Shown: in pieces, positions 30,068-38,875 of the stretch
Layout: every line of letters begins with the position of its first letter
How positions within the stretch are numbered: the first letter of the stretch is position 1
Source: Acidobacteriota bacterium
GTDB taxonomy: Bacteria; Acidobacteriota; Terriglobia; Terriglobales; SCQP01
DNA: 64,000 bases
Direction: 5' to 3'
Assembly: GCA_004299485.1 (NCBI GenBank)
Contig: SCQP01000007.1
Location: 62,001 to 126,000, forward strand
Position numbers and translations under genes: made by a program
Notes under the pieces: generated by a model
What the model was told of the DNA's origin: nothing
The model's input: the letters and a program-made list of their open reading frames with translations, nothing else
Database searches by the model: none

Positions 30068-32623
30068 ATGTTGCCGGATCTCCGCCATGCCCTGCGGCAG
30101 TTGCGCAAAGCGCCACTGTTTACCATTACCGCCGTCGTGACGCTGATGCTGGGCATCGGGGCGACCACCGCGATCTTCACGCTCGTCCAGGGGATCCTGC
30201 TGCGCAAGCTGCCGGTCGCCAGCCCCAACCAGCTCTATCGGGTGGGCGACACCGGCGACTGCTGCGTGAACGGCGGCTTTGTCGGCAACAACGGCGACTT
30301 CGACATTTTTTCCTATGCGCTCTATAAGCGTCTGGAGGCGGCTTCCAAGCCCGAGTTCACCTCGCTCGCAGCGGTGTTTGCCGGCCAGGGGCGCTGGCCG
30401 GTGCGGCGGGGCGCGAACTTTGCGGCTTCGCTGAGCGGGCAATTGGTCTCGGGGAACTTTTTCCCCACACTGGGGATCAACGCCTTCGCCGGACGGTTGC
30501 TGACGCCTGCCGATGATCAGCCGGGAGCCGCACCGGTTGCCGTGCTCAGCTACGCCGCCTGGCAGAACGAGTTTGGCGGTGACCGGCACATCGTCGGCTC
30601 GACCATCTCGATCAAGGCCCATCCGTTTACCGTGGTGGGCGTTGCGCCACCAGGCTTCTACGGCGCACGCATGAGCGCTGCGCCGCCGGCGGTGTGGCTG
30701 CCGCTGCAGGCGCAGCCGGTCATCTGGGGCCAAACCGACCCGGCGACCACGCTGCTGAACCTGCCCAGCGCCAACTGGCTGTATCCCATCGGGCGGGTGC
30801 GGCCGGGAACCAATATCAAGGCCGTCCAAGCCAAGCTCTCGGCTGCGCTGCGCCACTGGCTGGCGGCACAGCCGTCGTACACGGCCAATGGCGGCGCGTC
30901 CATCATTCCCAAGCAACATGTGGTAGTCGTGCCCGCGGCCGGCGGGGTGCAGAACCTGCAGCAGGAGTCCGGCGCAGGTCTGAAGCTACTGTTGGCGCTG
31001 GTGGGGGTGCTGCTGCTCATTGCCTGCGCCAACGTCGCCAACATGATGCTGGCGCGCGCGACCACGCGGCGGGGCGAAATCGCGCTGCGCATGGCGCTGG
31101 GCGAGAGCCGGGCGCGGCTGCTGCGGCGCATGTTGACGGAAAGCGTACTGCTCGCCTGCATGGGCGGGCTGGCCGGTCTGGCGCTGGCCTACGGCGGCGC
31201 GCGCCTGATTCTGGCGCTGGCCTTTCCGGAGGCGGTGAACTCGGCAATCGCTACCGCACCCTCCTGGCCGGTGCTGGCCTTTGCCTTTGGCGTATCGCTG
31301 TTCACCGGCATTCTGTTCGGACTGGCGCCCGCCTGGGCCGCCAGCCACGCGCAGCCGGCCGAGGCGCTGCGGGGCGCCAACCGCTCGACCCGCGACCGCT
31401 CATCGCTGTCGCAATACGCGCTGGTGATTTTCCAGGTCGCGCTCTCGCTGGTGCTGTTGGTGGGAGCGCTGATCACGGCACGCTCGCTGGCCAACGTGGA
31501 GAACCAGAACTTCGGCCTGACCACGGCGCAGCGCTGGGTGGTGCATTGGGATGAAGCCGGCGCCGGCTACACTCCCGTGACGGCGCAGGTGCTCAACCGG
31601 CGGCTGACGGACGCGTTTGCGGCGCTGCCGGGCGTGGCGCACGTCGGCCTCGGAATGTACAGCCCGCTCGAGGATGATAACTGGGGCGAATGCGTCATTC
31701 AGGAAGGCCATCCTGCGCCCGGTCCGCACGACCGTTGCGGCTCGAGCTGGGACCGGGTAAGTCCCGGCTTTCTCGCCTCGGTAGGCGTACCGATTCTCCA
31801 GGGGCGTGATTTCACGGCGCAGGACACGGCATCCTCGCCCGAAGTCGCCCTGGTGAATCAGGCGTTCGCCAAGCAGTTCTTTCCGCATCAGGACGCCGTC
31901 GGACAGCACTTCGGCATTGATTACCCGCAATACTCGGGCAGCTTCACCATCGTCGGCGTCTTCCGCGACTTCAAGCTCAACAACCCCCGCCGGCCGGTCC
32001 GGCCGCTGTTCCTGCGGCCCATGACACAGTATTACAGCGGCTATACCCAGCCCGGCATGAAGGCCACCGAAGACGGCTCGATGTTCATGGGAGCCATGGT
32101 AGTGGACTTCAGCCATCCGCCCGCGGCGGCACCGGCGCTGTTGCGGCGCACGCTCAGTGACATCGACCCGAACCTGATCGTATCCGACCTGCGCACGTTT
32201 CAAAGCCAGGTCGCGGGCAATTTCAACCAGGACCGGCTGCTGGCCACGCTCGCCAGTTTGTTCGGCGTGCTGGCGCTGATTCTGGCGGTGATCGGCCTCT
32301 ATGGCGTCACCGCCTATCTGGTGGCGCGGCGGACCAATGAGATTGGCGTGCGCATGGCGCTGGGCGCTTCGCGCGTGCGGATTGTGCGCATGGTGCTGCG
32401 CGGGGTCGGCGTGCAGGCGGCGATCGGCATTGGCGTTGGCATTCCGGCGGCGATATTGACCGCGCGCCTGATGGCCAGCCAGATGTATGGCGTGGGGGCG
32501 TATGACCCGCGCGCGCTGGCGGCCGGCGCCATCGTGCTGGTGATCTGCGCGCTGGCGGCAGGACTGATTCCCGCGCGCCGCGCCGCAAGAATTGATCCGA
32601 TCCGAACGCTCAAAGCTGAATGA
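30068..32623 (+). CDS. ADOP-type ABC transporter permease (duplicated FtsX/MacB)
   Basis: An 851-aa membrane protein. The N-terminal MLPDLRHALRQLRKAPLFTITAVVTLMLGIGATTAIFTLV is the signature of acidobacterial duplicated orphan permeases. A MacB-like periplasmic domain (about 50-310), a first FtsX module (about 325-480, LLIACANVANMMLARATTRRGEIALRMALGESRARLLRRMLTESVLL) and a second periplasmic domain follow. The second FtsX module is near the C-terminus (LAVIGLYGVTAYLVARRTNEIGVRMALGASRVRIVRMVL). No ATPase gene is adjacent, hence 'orphan'. AGGGA lies 5 nt before the ATG. The gene is bracketed by inverted 110-bp repeats. The exported substrate is unknown. Confidence 0.93.
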   Translation: MLPDLRHALRQLRKAPLFTITAVVTLMLGIGATTAIFTLVQGILLRKLPVASPNQLYRVGDTGDCCVNGGFVGNNGDFDIFSYALYKRLEAASKPEFTSLAAVFAGQGRWPVRRGANFAASLSGQLVSGNFFPTLGINAFAGRLLTPADDQPGAAPVAVLSYAAWQNEFGGDRHIVGSTISIKAHPFTVVGVAPPGFYGARMSAAPPAVWLPLQAQPVIWGQTDPATTLLNLPSANWLYPIGRVRPGTNIKAVQAKLSAALRHWLAAQPSYTANGGASIIPKQHVVVVPAAGGVQNLQQESGAGLKLLLALVGVLLLIACANVANMMLARATTRRGEIALRMALGESRARLLRRMLTESVLLACMGGLAGLALAYGGARLILALAFPEAVNSAIATAPSWPVLAFAFGVSLFTGILFGLAPAWAASHAQPAEALRGANRSTRDRSSLSQYALVIFQVALSLVLLVGALITARSLANVENQNFGLTTAQRWVVHWDEAGAGYTPVTAQVLNRRLTDAFAALPGVAHVGLGMYSPLEDDNWGECVIQEGHPAPGPHDRCGSSWDRVSPGFLASVGVPILQGRDFTAQDTASSPEVALVNQAFAKQFFPHQDAVGQHFGIDYPQYSGSFTIVGVFRDFKLNNPRRPVRPLFLRPMTQYYSGYTQPGMKATEDGSMFMGAMVVDFSHPPAAAPALLRRTLSDIDPNLIVSDLRTFQSQVAGNFNQDRLLATLASLFGVLALILAVIGLYGVTAYLVARRTNEIGVRMALGASRVRIVRMVLRGVGVQAAIGIGVGIPAAILTARLMASQMYGVGAYDPRALAAGAIVLVICALAAGLIPARRAARIDPIRTLKAE

Positions 32624-32633
32624 GCGATTCGCT

Positions 32634-32743
32634 GGCGGCAGCTTGGAGGAGCCATGAGCGCCAGCGGGCGGACCCTGCCGGGAATCGAAGCCCGCACTCC
32701 AAGCGACCATCGGGAGCGACCAGGGCAAAAAGTGGCGAGCCAC
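32634..32743 (-). repeat. 110-bp repeat, copy B (downstream of the ADOP permease, inverted)
   Basis: Reverse complement of copy A with four mismatches. It begins 10 bp after the ADOP stop and ends exactly one base before the stop codon of the convergent M14 peptidase gene, filling the whole intergenic gap. Confidence 0.9.
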
Positions 32744-35380
32744 TCAGCGCTGCGCGGCCGACCAGTAGAGGGCGTCGAAGAGCATGGGCATGGTGGCGCG
32801 CGTCTGGGCACGGTGCTGCGGGCGAATGCCAAACAGCACGATTTTGCCCGGATGCAGATTCACCGTGACCACCGCCGCGCGACCCACCAGGTAGCTCTCG
32901 CCGCGCAGCCAGCCGGAGGCGTTGACCTCGGCATTGGGAAAGCGGGCGGCGACCGCCGTGGTTTGCGAGGCAAACCCATTGGTCAGCTCAAAAAAGGGCG
33001 TGTTGATGTAGAACGCCCAGGTGCCGGATGCCATGCCCAAGCCCACGGGATTGGTGGTGTCGACCTGCAGGTGAACAATCGAGCCGGGGCCGAAAAATTG
33101 CTCGCGCGATAGCGTGTGTTTGATGTCCTGCACGCCGATGGGCAGTTTGTTGATGAGCAGGTTAGTGGCGTTGCCCATGGCCACCAGTTCCCCACCGTCG
33201 CGGACGAATGCGGCCAGGGCATTCCAGCCGGCGTCGCCGATGCCGCCGCGATAGGGCTCCGGCAGCGCGGGCCAGTTGTTGCCTTTCAGAATGCTCTGGG
33301 CGGTTTGGTCGGGCAGGACGATAACGTCGAAGCGGGCGTGAAGATTGCCGGCGGCGACATCGGCATTGTGCAGCGTCGTATACGCCAGGCCGTAATGGTC
33401 GAAGACCCAGCGCGTCCAGCCCTCGTCCATGTTGGCGGTGAAGGACTGGTACATGCCGACGCGGGGCTGGTGAATCGTCCAGCCGGATGAGGGCGCAGGC
33501 AGGGTGGCATTGTCTACGGTAAAACCCGCGGTGGCTTGCCGCCACTGCGCCGCCGAAGCCGCTGCGGATGCGATGGCGGGCGCGGCGCCCGAGGCAGCGG
33601 CCAGATGGACGCTGAGGCCTTCGCGGAGCAGGCGATTGATCACTTCATCACCGGTCACGCCGGTATAGGCGAAACGCCAGCCACCGGAACCGTGCGCGGC
33701 GTTCAGACGGAAGCCGGGGTGCGCGACCGAGGCGCTGGTGAAATCAGACGGAAGCGGCGTGTGGGCGAAATTCACCGCGACGCCGAACTGCATGCCCAGC
33801 GACCAGGCCGAGACATCGTAGGGGGCTTCGGCGGGAGCGTTGGGCGCGCGCCGCACCAGCGGATAGACCTGCTTTTCTAGCATGTCTTTGGCATAGCGGC
33901 CGAAAACCTGAGCGAAGGGAACGACAAAAGTACCCGCCGGATAGCTATGCCCGTCATTACTAAAGGCCGCGGTCGCCTGGCGCACCTCGACGCCGCCCTC
34001 CTCCAGCTTGGCAACCAGATCGCGGACTTCATTGCCGTCCTGCTGGCCCGCCAGCGGAATGATGGCGGCGTAGCTGGGCTGGCGATCACCGAAGCCGAGC
34101 TTGCCTTCGCGGCCCAAAGCGATGGTGCGGGCATTGACGTCGTAGATGTTGTGCAGCAGCTCCTCGCGGCGCTGAGCGGCGGTTTGCAGCAGCGCGAAGG
34201 TCGCCGTCATTTCATAATCCACAATGTCCTTGAGCGTCCATTTGCCGCCCATCCAGGGCCGCGGATACTCGGTGCGGGAGTTGATATCGGTGGGCGCCGG
34301 CAGAATCGCGGTCGGCGAAGCGAAGGCGGCGGCGAAGCCTCCGCCGCGGCGTGGCGCCGGTCCGGCGATGGGCGTCGCTCCGGGCTTCGCCATGGCTTGC
34401 ATGGTGGGAGTGGCGATGCGAACGCTGGCGGCTTCGGTCAACAAACCCACTTCGTTGTGCCACCAGCCCGCCCAGGCGAGCGCGCCTTCCCAGTAGTTGG
34501 TGTAGGTAGCATTGAAGATGACGCCGGTTTTGCCTTCGGCTTCAAGCGCGGCGGCCTGCGACTGGCCGTAGATGGTGTTGAGCCGGTAGATCAGCGGATC
34601 GACGTTGGGATTGATGGGATCGGTCGCCGGCATGGTGAACATGCGCGGTCCGGTCATACCCTGCTGGTGCTCATCGAGCCAGACCGACGGAAACCAGTCG
34701 TGCCAGAGGAGCTTGCCCAGCATCTGGGTTTCGCGCTGCGAGAACAGATACATGTCGCGGTTGTCGTCGTGGCCGACGTACTTCTGATACAGAAACGGCA
34801 GCGGGCCACCCTCCTGCGGCGTGCCCAGGTACTTGTCGTACCAGTTCGTCACCATGATCTGGCCATCGGGGTTTTGGGAGGGGATGAGCAGCAGGATGTC
34901 GTTATCGAGAATCGTGCGGGTCGCGGCGGAATTGTCGGTGGCGAGCTTGTAAACCGCATCCACGACCATCTGTGAGGAGCCGATTTCGGTGGAGTGGATA
35001 TTGTTGGTGATCACCACCACGGCCTTGCCATCGCGGAAAATCTCGTCGCGCTGGGCAGGTGAGGGCTCGCCGCCCTGGAAATAAAGCTGCCGTTCGAGAT
35101 CGCGGTAATGATCCAGGTTTTTCATGGTGGCGGCGGAGCTGACGATCACGACCACGTAGGGATTGCCTTCCGTGGTCGGGCCGAGATCGAGCACCTTGAC
35201 ACGGGCTGATTGCCGGGCAACATCGTGGAAATAGGCCACGATCTTGTCGTAGCGCGCCAGCTTGCGGTCCGCGCCCATGGCGAAGCCGAAGTACTGCGCC
35301 GGGGTGGGGATGCCCTGAGCGGCGGCAAAGGTTGCGAGCAGAAGACTGCAGAGGAGCCAGCGGCAGCGGAGTAGGCGCAT
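32744..35380 (-). CDS. Secreted M14-family zinc carboxypeptidase-like protein
   Basis: An 878-aa protein. The signal peptide MRLLRCRWLLCSLLLATFAAAQ is followed at once by the M14 domain. Zinc ligands lie in NNIHSTEIGSSQ (H129, E132). LLIPSQNPDGQIMVTNWYDKYLGTPQEGG and VWLDEHQQGMTGPRMFTMPATDPINPNVDP are typical of the long M14 proteins of Acidobacteria and Bacteroidetes. The C-terminal about 350 residues (from FAQVFGRYAKDMLEKQ) resemble a glutamine-amidotransferase-like fold rather than peptidase. The ATG at 35380 is chosen because it starts the signal peptide. Confidence 0.9.
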   Translation of the reverse strand: MRLLRCRWLLCSLLLATFAAAQGIPTPAQYFGFAMGADRKLARYDKIVAYFHDVARQSARVKVLDLGPTTEGNPYVVVIVSSAATMKNLDHYRDLERQLYFQGGEPSPAQRDEIFRDGKAVVVITNNIHSTEIGSSQMVVDAVYKLATDNSAATRTILDNDILLLIPSQNPDGQIMVTNWYDKYLGTPQEGGPLPFLYQKYVGHDDNRDMYLFSQRETQMLGKLLWHDWFPSVWLDEHQQGMTGPRMFTMPATDPINPNVDPLIYRLNTIYGQSQAAALEAEGKTGVIFNATYTNYWEGALAWAGWWHNEVGLLTEAASVRIATPTMQAMAKPGATPIAGPAPRRGGGFAAAFASPTAILPAPTDINSRTEYPRPWMGGKWTLKDIVDYEMTATFALLQTAAQRREELLHNIYDVNARTIALGREGKLGFGDRQPSYAAIIPLAGQQDGNEVRDLVAKLEEGGVEVRQATAAFSNDGHSYPAGTFVVPFAQVFGRYAKDMLEKQVYPLVRRAPNAPAEAPYDVSAWSLGMQFGVAVNFAHTPLPSDFTSASVAHPGFRLNAAHGSGGWRFAYTGVTGDEVINRLLREGLSVHLAAASGAAPAIASAAASAAQWRQATAGFTVDNATLPAPSSGWTIHQPRVGMYQSFTANMDEGWTRWVFDHYGLAYTTLHNADVAAGNLHARFDVIVLPDQTAQSILKGNNWPALPEPYRGGIGDAGWNALAAFVRDGGELVAMGNATNLLINKLPIGVQDIKHTLSREQFFGPGSIVHLQVDTTNPVGLGMASGTWAFYINTPFFELTNGFASQTTAVAARFPNAEVNASGWLRGESYLVGRAAVVTVNLHPGKIVLFGIRPQHRAQTRATMPMLFDALYWSAAQR

Positions 35381-35476
35381 AAGCGGGAAGCATACTAAAA
35401 AAGCCCGGCCCGGGAGCAGGAAATTGCGGTCATGTGGGCGTAGACGCCTGGAACCTGCAAGGGTATCTCTGCAAAA

Positions 35477-35502
35477 TGGTGCAGTTTGGTGCATAATGGT
35501 GC
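35477..35502 (+). promoter_or_regulatory. Three TGGTGC repeats with a 10-bp period: probable antitoxin operator
   Basis: TGGTGC occurs at 35477-35482, 35487-35492 and 35497-35502, exactly 10 bp apart, so all three lie on one face of the helix. They sit at the start of the adjacent ribbon-helix-helix antitoxin gene, where such antitoxins bind to autorepress. Confidence 0.5.
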
Positions 35503-35503
35503 C

Positions 35504-35767
35504 GTGGCAACGCGCGCGAGGAAATCGGTTCACCGCCAGTCGGTAACGCTGCCGGCCTCGACGGCCCGCCGGGTCAAAGCGCTGGCGCGGGAGAAGCGCA
35601 CCAGTGCCAGCCAAATGCTGGCCCAACTCGTTGAGGCCGGCTTGGACGCGGAACAGGTGCGGCGGCAGCAATTCCTCAAACTGGCGCAGGACTTCCGTGC
35701 CGCATCCGACCCAGACGATGCCACGCGACTGGGAGAGGAACTCGGCCGCATGGTCTTCGGCGGCTGA
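35504..35767 (+). CDS. Ribbon-helix-helix-type antitoxin candidate
   Basis: From GTG 35504 an 87-aa protein beginning with a basic stretch, then RQSVTLPASTARRVKALAREKRTSASQMLAQLVEAGLDAEQ. This looks like a short beta-strand plus two helices as in RHH DNA-binding proteins. A TTG at 35486 would add six residues but would place all of the repeat operator in the leader or coding sequence. The C-terminal part (LAQDFRAASDPDDATRLGEELGRMVFGG) is acidic and would suit toxin binding. The stop TGA overlaps the next gene's ATG by one base. Confidence 0.7.
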   Translation: MATRARKSVHRQSVTLPASTARRVKALAREKRTSASQMLAQLVEAGLDAEQVRRQQFLKLAQDFRAASDPDDATRLGEELGRMVFGG

Positions 35768-36012
35768 TGCCGCGCTTGGCGCGCTGGGACGCGTTTCCGC
35801 CGGCCTTACGCCGCCACCTGATGGAACGCATGCGCGAACGTGGCATAGGCTTGGAGGATCTGTACGAGCTCATGCACTGGGTGCGGTCGGCGCCGCTAGT
35901 CCCCGACGGGGACTGGTACAAAGACTTTGGGACTTTCAAGCTATGCGGCAACGGAGCGCTGCCCAAGACGTTCCTGCTCCCAGGCCAGATCGCCAAAGGC
36001 CAGAAACTCTAA
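35767..36012 (+). CDS. Small DUF4258-like protein, candidate toxin
   Basis: An 81-aa protein, MPRLARWDAFPPALRRHLMERMRERGIGLEDLYELMHWV followed by a beta-rich half (PDGDWYKDFGTFKLCGNGALPKTFLL). The RMRERGIxxEDLYEL helix resembles DUF4258, a family linked to toxin-antitoxin systems, but the usual leading His is not obvious. The one-base stop/start overlap with the preceding RHH-like gene argues for a toxin-antitoxin pair of an unfamiliar type. Confidence 0.65.
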   Translation: MPRLARWDAFPPALRRHLMERMRERGIGLEDLYELMHWVRSAPLVPDGDWYKDFGTFKLCGNGALPKTFLLPGQIAKGQKL

Positions 36013-36098
36013 TCGGGGCCGCTCCCGGCTGCTGCACAGTCAGGCAGAGTGGCCACGAGTCTATTATTGGTATATCGCCCCCGAGCTGAGGCAGCGCC

Positions 36099-36635
36099 AT
36101 GTCCCGATTGAATCCGCGAACCGTTGCAGTTTGCGCATCCGGTGCCGCCATCGTACTGCTCGGCGGATGGTGGGCGGCCTCGGCTGGCTACTTTGCTGCG
36201 GCAAGTCGAGAACTGCCCGCGAGCTACGTGGAGAGCACCGACTTGGCAGGGTGTTCGTGCCCTGGAATGGAAATCGGCGGGGCCCTGCGTACCTACTGGA
36301 CTGGCGACGAGCTCAGGGTTTTGCTCGACGGGCACGTCCGGGGCCGCTATATCCGTCATGCGCCACCGGCGGCCTCGGTTTCGTCATCCGGCTGGCTGCC
36401 CCCGTTGCCGTGGGACAAGGGCGGCCCTGTGGCTCCTCGGGACGCTCTGGCGTCTTGCCGTTTTTACGCCGAGGTGCGGGGTGCACATGGCGTTGAGCTT
36501 GCGACTGTGCCGCTCTTGCTCACATGGGGCGATCCTCGCGGCAGCAGATTCTCGGGCGACGGCAGCGTGAGGCTCGACCGGCCCGCCGCAGCAAGGATCT
36601 CCAGTTGGGAACTTGCCACGAGCTGCGGGGGATGA
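36099..36635 (+). CDS. Hypothetical protein with one N-terminal membrane anchor
   Basis: A 178-aa protein. A hydrophobic segment at residues about 9-32 (VCASGAAIVLLGGWWAASAGYFAA) would act as anchor or uncleaved signal. The rest is a polar domain with two Cys (CSC, around residues 52-54). GAGG lies 7 nt before the ATG. The opposite strand and other frames are less plausible. No family was recognised. Confidence 0.55.
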   Translation: MSRLNPRTVAVCASGAAIVLLGGWWAASAGYFAAASRELPASYVESTDLAGCSCPGMEIGGALRTYWTGDELRVLLDGHVRGRYIRHAPPAASVSSSGWLPPLPWDKGGPVAPRDALASCRFYAEVRGAHGVELATVPLLLTWGDPRGSRFSGDGSVRLDRPAAARISSWELATSCGG

Positions 36636-36775
36636 TAACGGATCAGGCGCGCGCACGGAGAAAACGTGGCGCGGTGAAACCGCAATGTTCTGAGACCGGG
36701 CGATTTTCCTGGCGAGCAGCTTGGGGCGGCGTCGCGCACAACCGGCGCTACCCCTCCGTGCCACAATGACGTTGT

Positions 36776-36862
36776 GCGAGAGTGGCGAAACTGGCAGACG
36801 CGCCAGACTTAGGATCTGGTCCCCGCAAGGGGTTGGGGGTTCGACTCCCCCCTCTCGCACCA
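36776..36862 (+). tRNA. tRNA-Leu (UAG anticodon)
   Basis: Acceptor stem GCGAGAG (36776-36782) pairs with CTCTCGC (36852-36858), followed by A73 and an encoded CCA (36860-36862). The anticodon stem CCAGA/TCTGG encloses loop CTTAGGA, so the anticodon is TAG, reading CUA. A long variable arm (TCCCCGCAAGGGGT) and the T arm GGGGGTTCGACTCCCCC confirm a class II leucine tRNA. Confidence 0.97.
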
Positions 36863-36871
36863 GAAATCACC

Positions 36872-38593
36872 ATGAAACACGTCCTGCGAGTCGCTCTTCT
36901 TTTCGCCGCTGCGGCCGGGTTGTCGCTGGCGCAGGCACAGGTGCAGCGGGTGGGAGCCTATGCGCCGCCGTCGGGGGTGGTGCATACGGCCTTTGAAAGC
37001 CCGGCGGCTACCGGCGTGGTGCTCGTGGGGCCGGGCAAGGGTCTGGGCAGCGCGCCGCCGGCGCCACAGAGGCGATTTTTCCCGGCGGGGTTGACTCCGG
37101 CGCAGATGCACGCCTGGTTCGAGAAGCACCGGCCCGCGCCGACGGAGGCCACCGATCCGCCGCGGCCCGCACCCCTGCCGCCGCCGTTTCCTGAGCTGGG
37201 GCCGGCGGAGCGGGCGGCCGAGCAGACGGCGATGGGCGATGCACCCGCAGCGCGACTGGTGGCCAGCTTCGACGGTCTGGGCTATGGCTTTCCAGGACAG
37301 CATCCGGAGCCAGCGCGCCGGCGCGGCGCGCTCGACCTGAGTCTGGCGGTAGGGCCGAAGCAGGTGGTTGAGATCATCAACTCGCAGATGGCGGTGTTCG
37401 ACAAGCAGGGCAAGCTCCTCTATGGCGCGGTGCCGACCAATACGATCTTTGCGGGCTTTGGAGGCCGCTGCGCCACCACCAACAACGGCGATGCGGTGGT
37501 GCGCTACGACCAGCTCGCGCACCGCTGGCTGTTCGTGATGCCGATTTTCTCGCGGCCGCAAGGACAACCGAAGGGCGATTTCGGCATGTGCTACGCGGTC
37601 AGCACCAGCGCGAACGCGCTCGGCACCTATTATCGCTACGAGTTCCGGCGGCCGTATTTTCCGGATTACCCGCGGCCGGCGGTCTGGCCCGACGGTTACT
37701 ACGTGCCCACCAGCTCGGGCGATGGCGTGATTCAGAAAATGGATTGCGTCGCTCAGCGCGCGCGCATGCTGAAGGGCGAGCCGGCGCAGGAACAGTGCGT
37801 GCTGATCGACGGCGTCAGCTTTCTGAATAATACCGACGTCGATGGCCCCACGCCGCCGCCCGCGGGCGAGGCCAACATCCTGATGGCCGACGGCGGCACG
37901 CAGCTTAAGAACATTTACGACAGCTCGGTGCTGTATTGGTTCAAGGTTCACGTCGACTGGAAAAATTTCAGGAAGACGACCGTGTCGCGCGGCCACCAGC
38001 TTGCCGTCGCGCCCTATCACTTCCTGTGCAATGGACAGCTAAGCAACTGTGTCCCCCAGTTGAACTCCAAAACCTACCTCGACTCGCAGGGTGACAAGCT
38101 CATGCAGCGGCTGGTGTACCGCCGCTGGGACGGGCACCAGTCGATACTGGCCGAGCATTCCGTGGATACCGCCGCGCATGCCGGCGGCGTGGACTGGTAC
38201 GAGTTCCGGCTCGACCGGCAGGGCGATCCGGCGTTGTACCAGCAGGGCATTTACGCGCCCGACGACCACTATCGCTGGATGGCAAGCATGGATATGGACA
38301 AGTTCGGCGACATCGGCATCGGCTACTCCTACGGCGGGCCGGACGTGTACCCGGGCCAGCGCTTTGCAGCGCGGCGGGCGGGCGATCCACCGGGCAAGCT
38401 CACCATGCGCGAGACCGTGCTGGCGCAGGGCGGCGCGGCGCAGACGGGCAGCAATCGCTGGGAAGACTACACCACCATGGCCATGGACCCGAGCGACGAC
38501 TGCACCTTCTGGTACGTGGGCGACTATCTCAAGCCCGGCGCGCCGGCATCAACCACGCGCATCGGCGCCTTCCGCCTGCCCGGCTGCCGGTGA
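36872..38593 (+). CDS. Large secreted protein, probably beta-propeller, function unknown
   Basis: A 573-aa protein. The signal peptide MKHVLRVALLFAAAAGLSLAQAQ is followed by a Pro-rich region (residues 45-130). The folded part starts near SLAVGPKQVVEIINSQMAVFDKQGKLL and has repeated D-x-W/Y-rich strands (VVRYDQLAHRWLFV, RPAVWPDGYYVPTSSGDG, LVYRRWDGHQSILAEHSVDTA, RWMASMDMDKFGDIGIGYSYGGPDVYPG, NRWEDYTTMAMDPSDDCTFWYVGDYLKPG). This suggests a six-bladed propeller. The ATG sits 10 bp after the tRNA CCA; upstream in-frame codons lie inside the tRNA and are rejected as start. Confidence 0.82.
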   Translation: MKHVLRVALLFAAAAGLSLAQAQVQRVGAYAPPSGVVHTAFESPAATGVVLVGPGKGLGSAPPAPQRRFFPAGLTPAQMHAWFEKHRPAPTEATDPPRPAPLPPPFPELGPAERAAEQTAMGDAPAARLVASFDGLGYGFPGQHPEPARRRGALDLSLAVGPKQVVEIINSQMAVFDKQGKLLYGAVPTNTIFAGFGGRCATTNNGDAVVRYDQLAHRWLFVMPIFSRPQGQPKGDFGMCYAVSTSANALGTYYRYEFRRPYFPDYPRPAVWPDGYYVPTSSGDGVIQKMDCVAQRARMLKGEPAQEQCVLIDGVSFLNNTDVDGPTPPPAGEANILMADGGTQLKNIYDSSVLYWFKVHVDWKNFRKTTVSRGHQLAVAPYHFLCNGQLSNCVPQLNSKTYLDSQGDKLMQRLVYRRWDGHQSILAEHSVDTAAHAGGVDWYEFRLDRQGDPALYQQGIYAPDDHYRWMASMDMDKFGDIGIGYSYGGPDVYPGQRFAARRAGDPPGKLTMRETVLAQGGAAQTGSNRWEDYTTMAMDPSDDCTFWYVGDYLKPGAPASTTRIGAFRLPGCR

Positions 38594-38606
38594 GCTAGGC
38601 TGAGGT

Positions 38607-38837
38607 ATGGGATCCTCGGTGCGAGCTACGCTTGACGGCAAGACCAGCGACGCGCTGGAGCGCCTGGTGGCACGCCTAGGCTGGAGCCGGTCAGAAGTGA
38701 TCCAAGCGGCAATCCAGCAGTTCGAGGCAAGCCGTCCAACTGCCAGCCGGCACCGGGTCATCGGGACCGGACGATTCAAATCGGGGATCCCCGACCTGGC
38801 GACGAATAAGCAGCACATCGCAGACCTGGGCCGGTGA
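38607..38837 (+). CDS. Orphan ribbon-helix-helix antitoxin
   Basis: A 76-aa protein (MGSSVRATLDGKTSDALERLVARLGWSRSEVIQAAIQQFEASR) with the CopG/RHH beta-helix-helix pattern, then a basic linker (TASRHRVIGTGRFKSGIPDLATNK). Its stop overlaps a GTG as GTGA, the typical antitoxin/toxin junction. The frame beyond keeps only about a dozen toxin-like residues. Confidence 0.7.
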   Translation: MGSSVRATLDGKTSDALERLVARLGWSRSEVIQAAIQQFEASRPTASRHRVIGTGRFKSGIPDLATNKQHIADLGR

Positions 38838-38875
38838 CCGCACCATTCCTGCTGGCCACGAGCATCTCAGAACTG
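38834..38875 (+). pseudogene. Possible remnant of a PIN toxin start
   Basis: The GTG overlapping the RHH antitoxin stop reads MTAPFLLATSISELF, close to the FLLDTNxxSEL opening of many PIN toxins but with Ala in place of the catalytic Asp. Beyond that the frame is antisense to the neighbouring minus-strand PIN gene. The toxin therefore appears truncated. The remnant is very short. Confidence 0.3.

Noticed and set aside
36782-36871. N-terminal extension of the secreted propeller protein
   Set aside because: These codons are the tRNA-Leu gene; the ATG at 36872 starts a good signal peptide.
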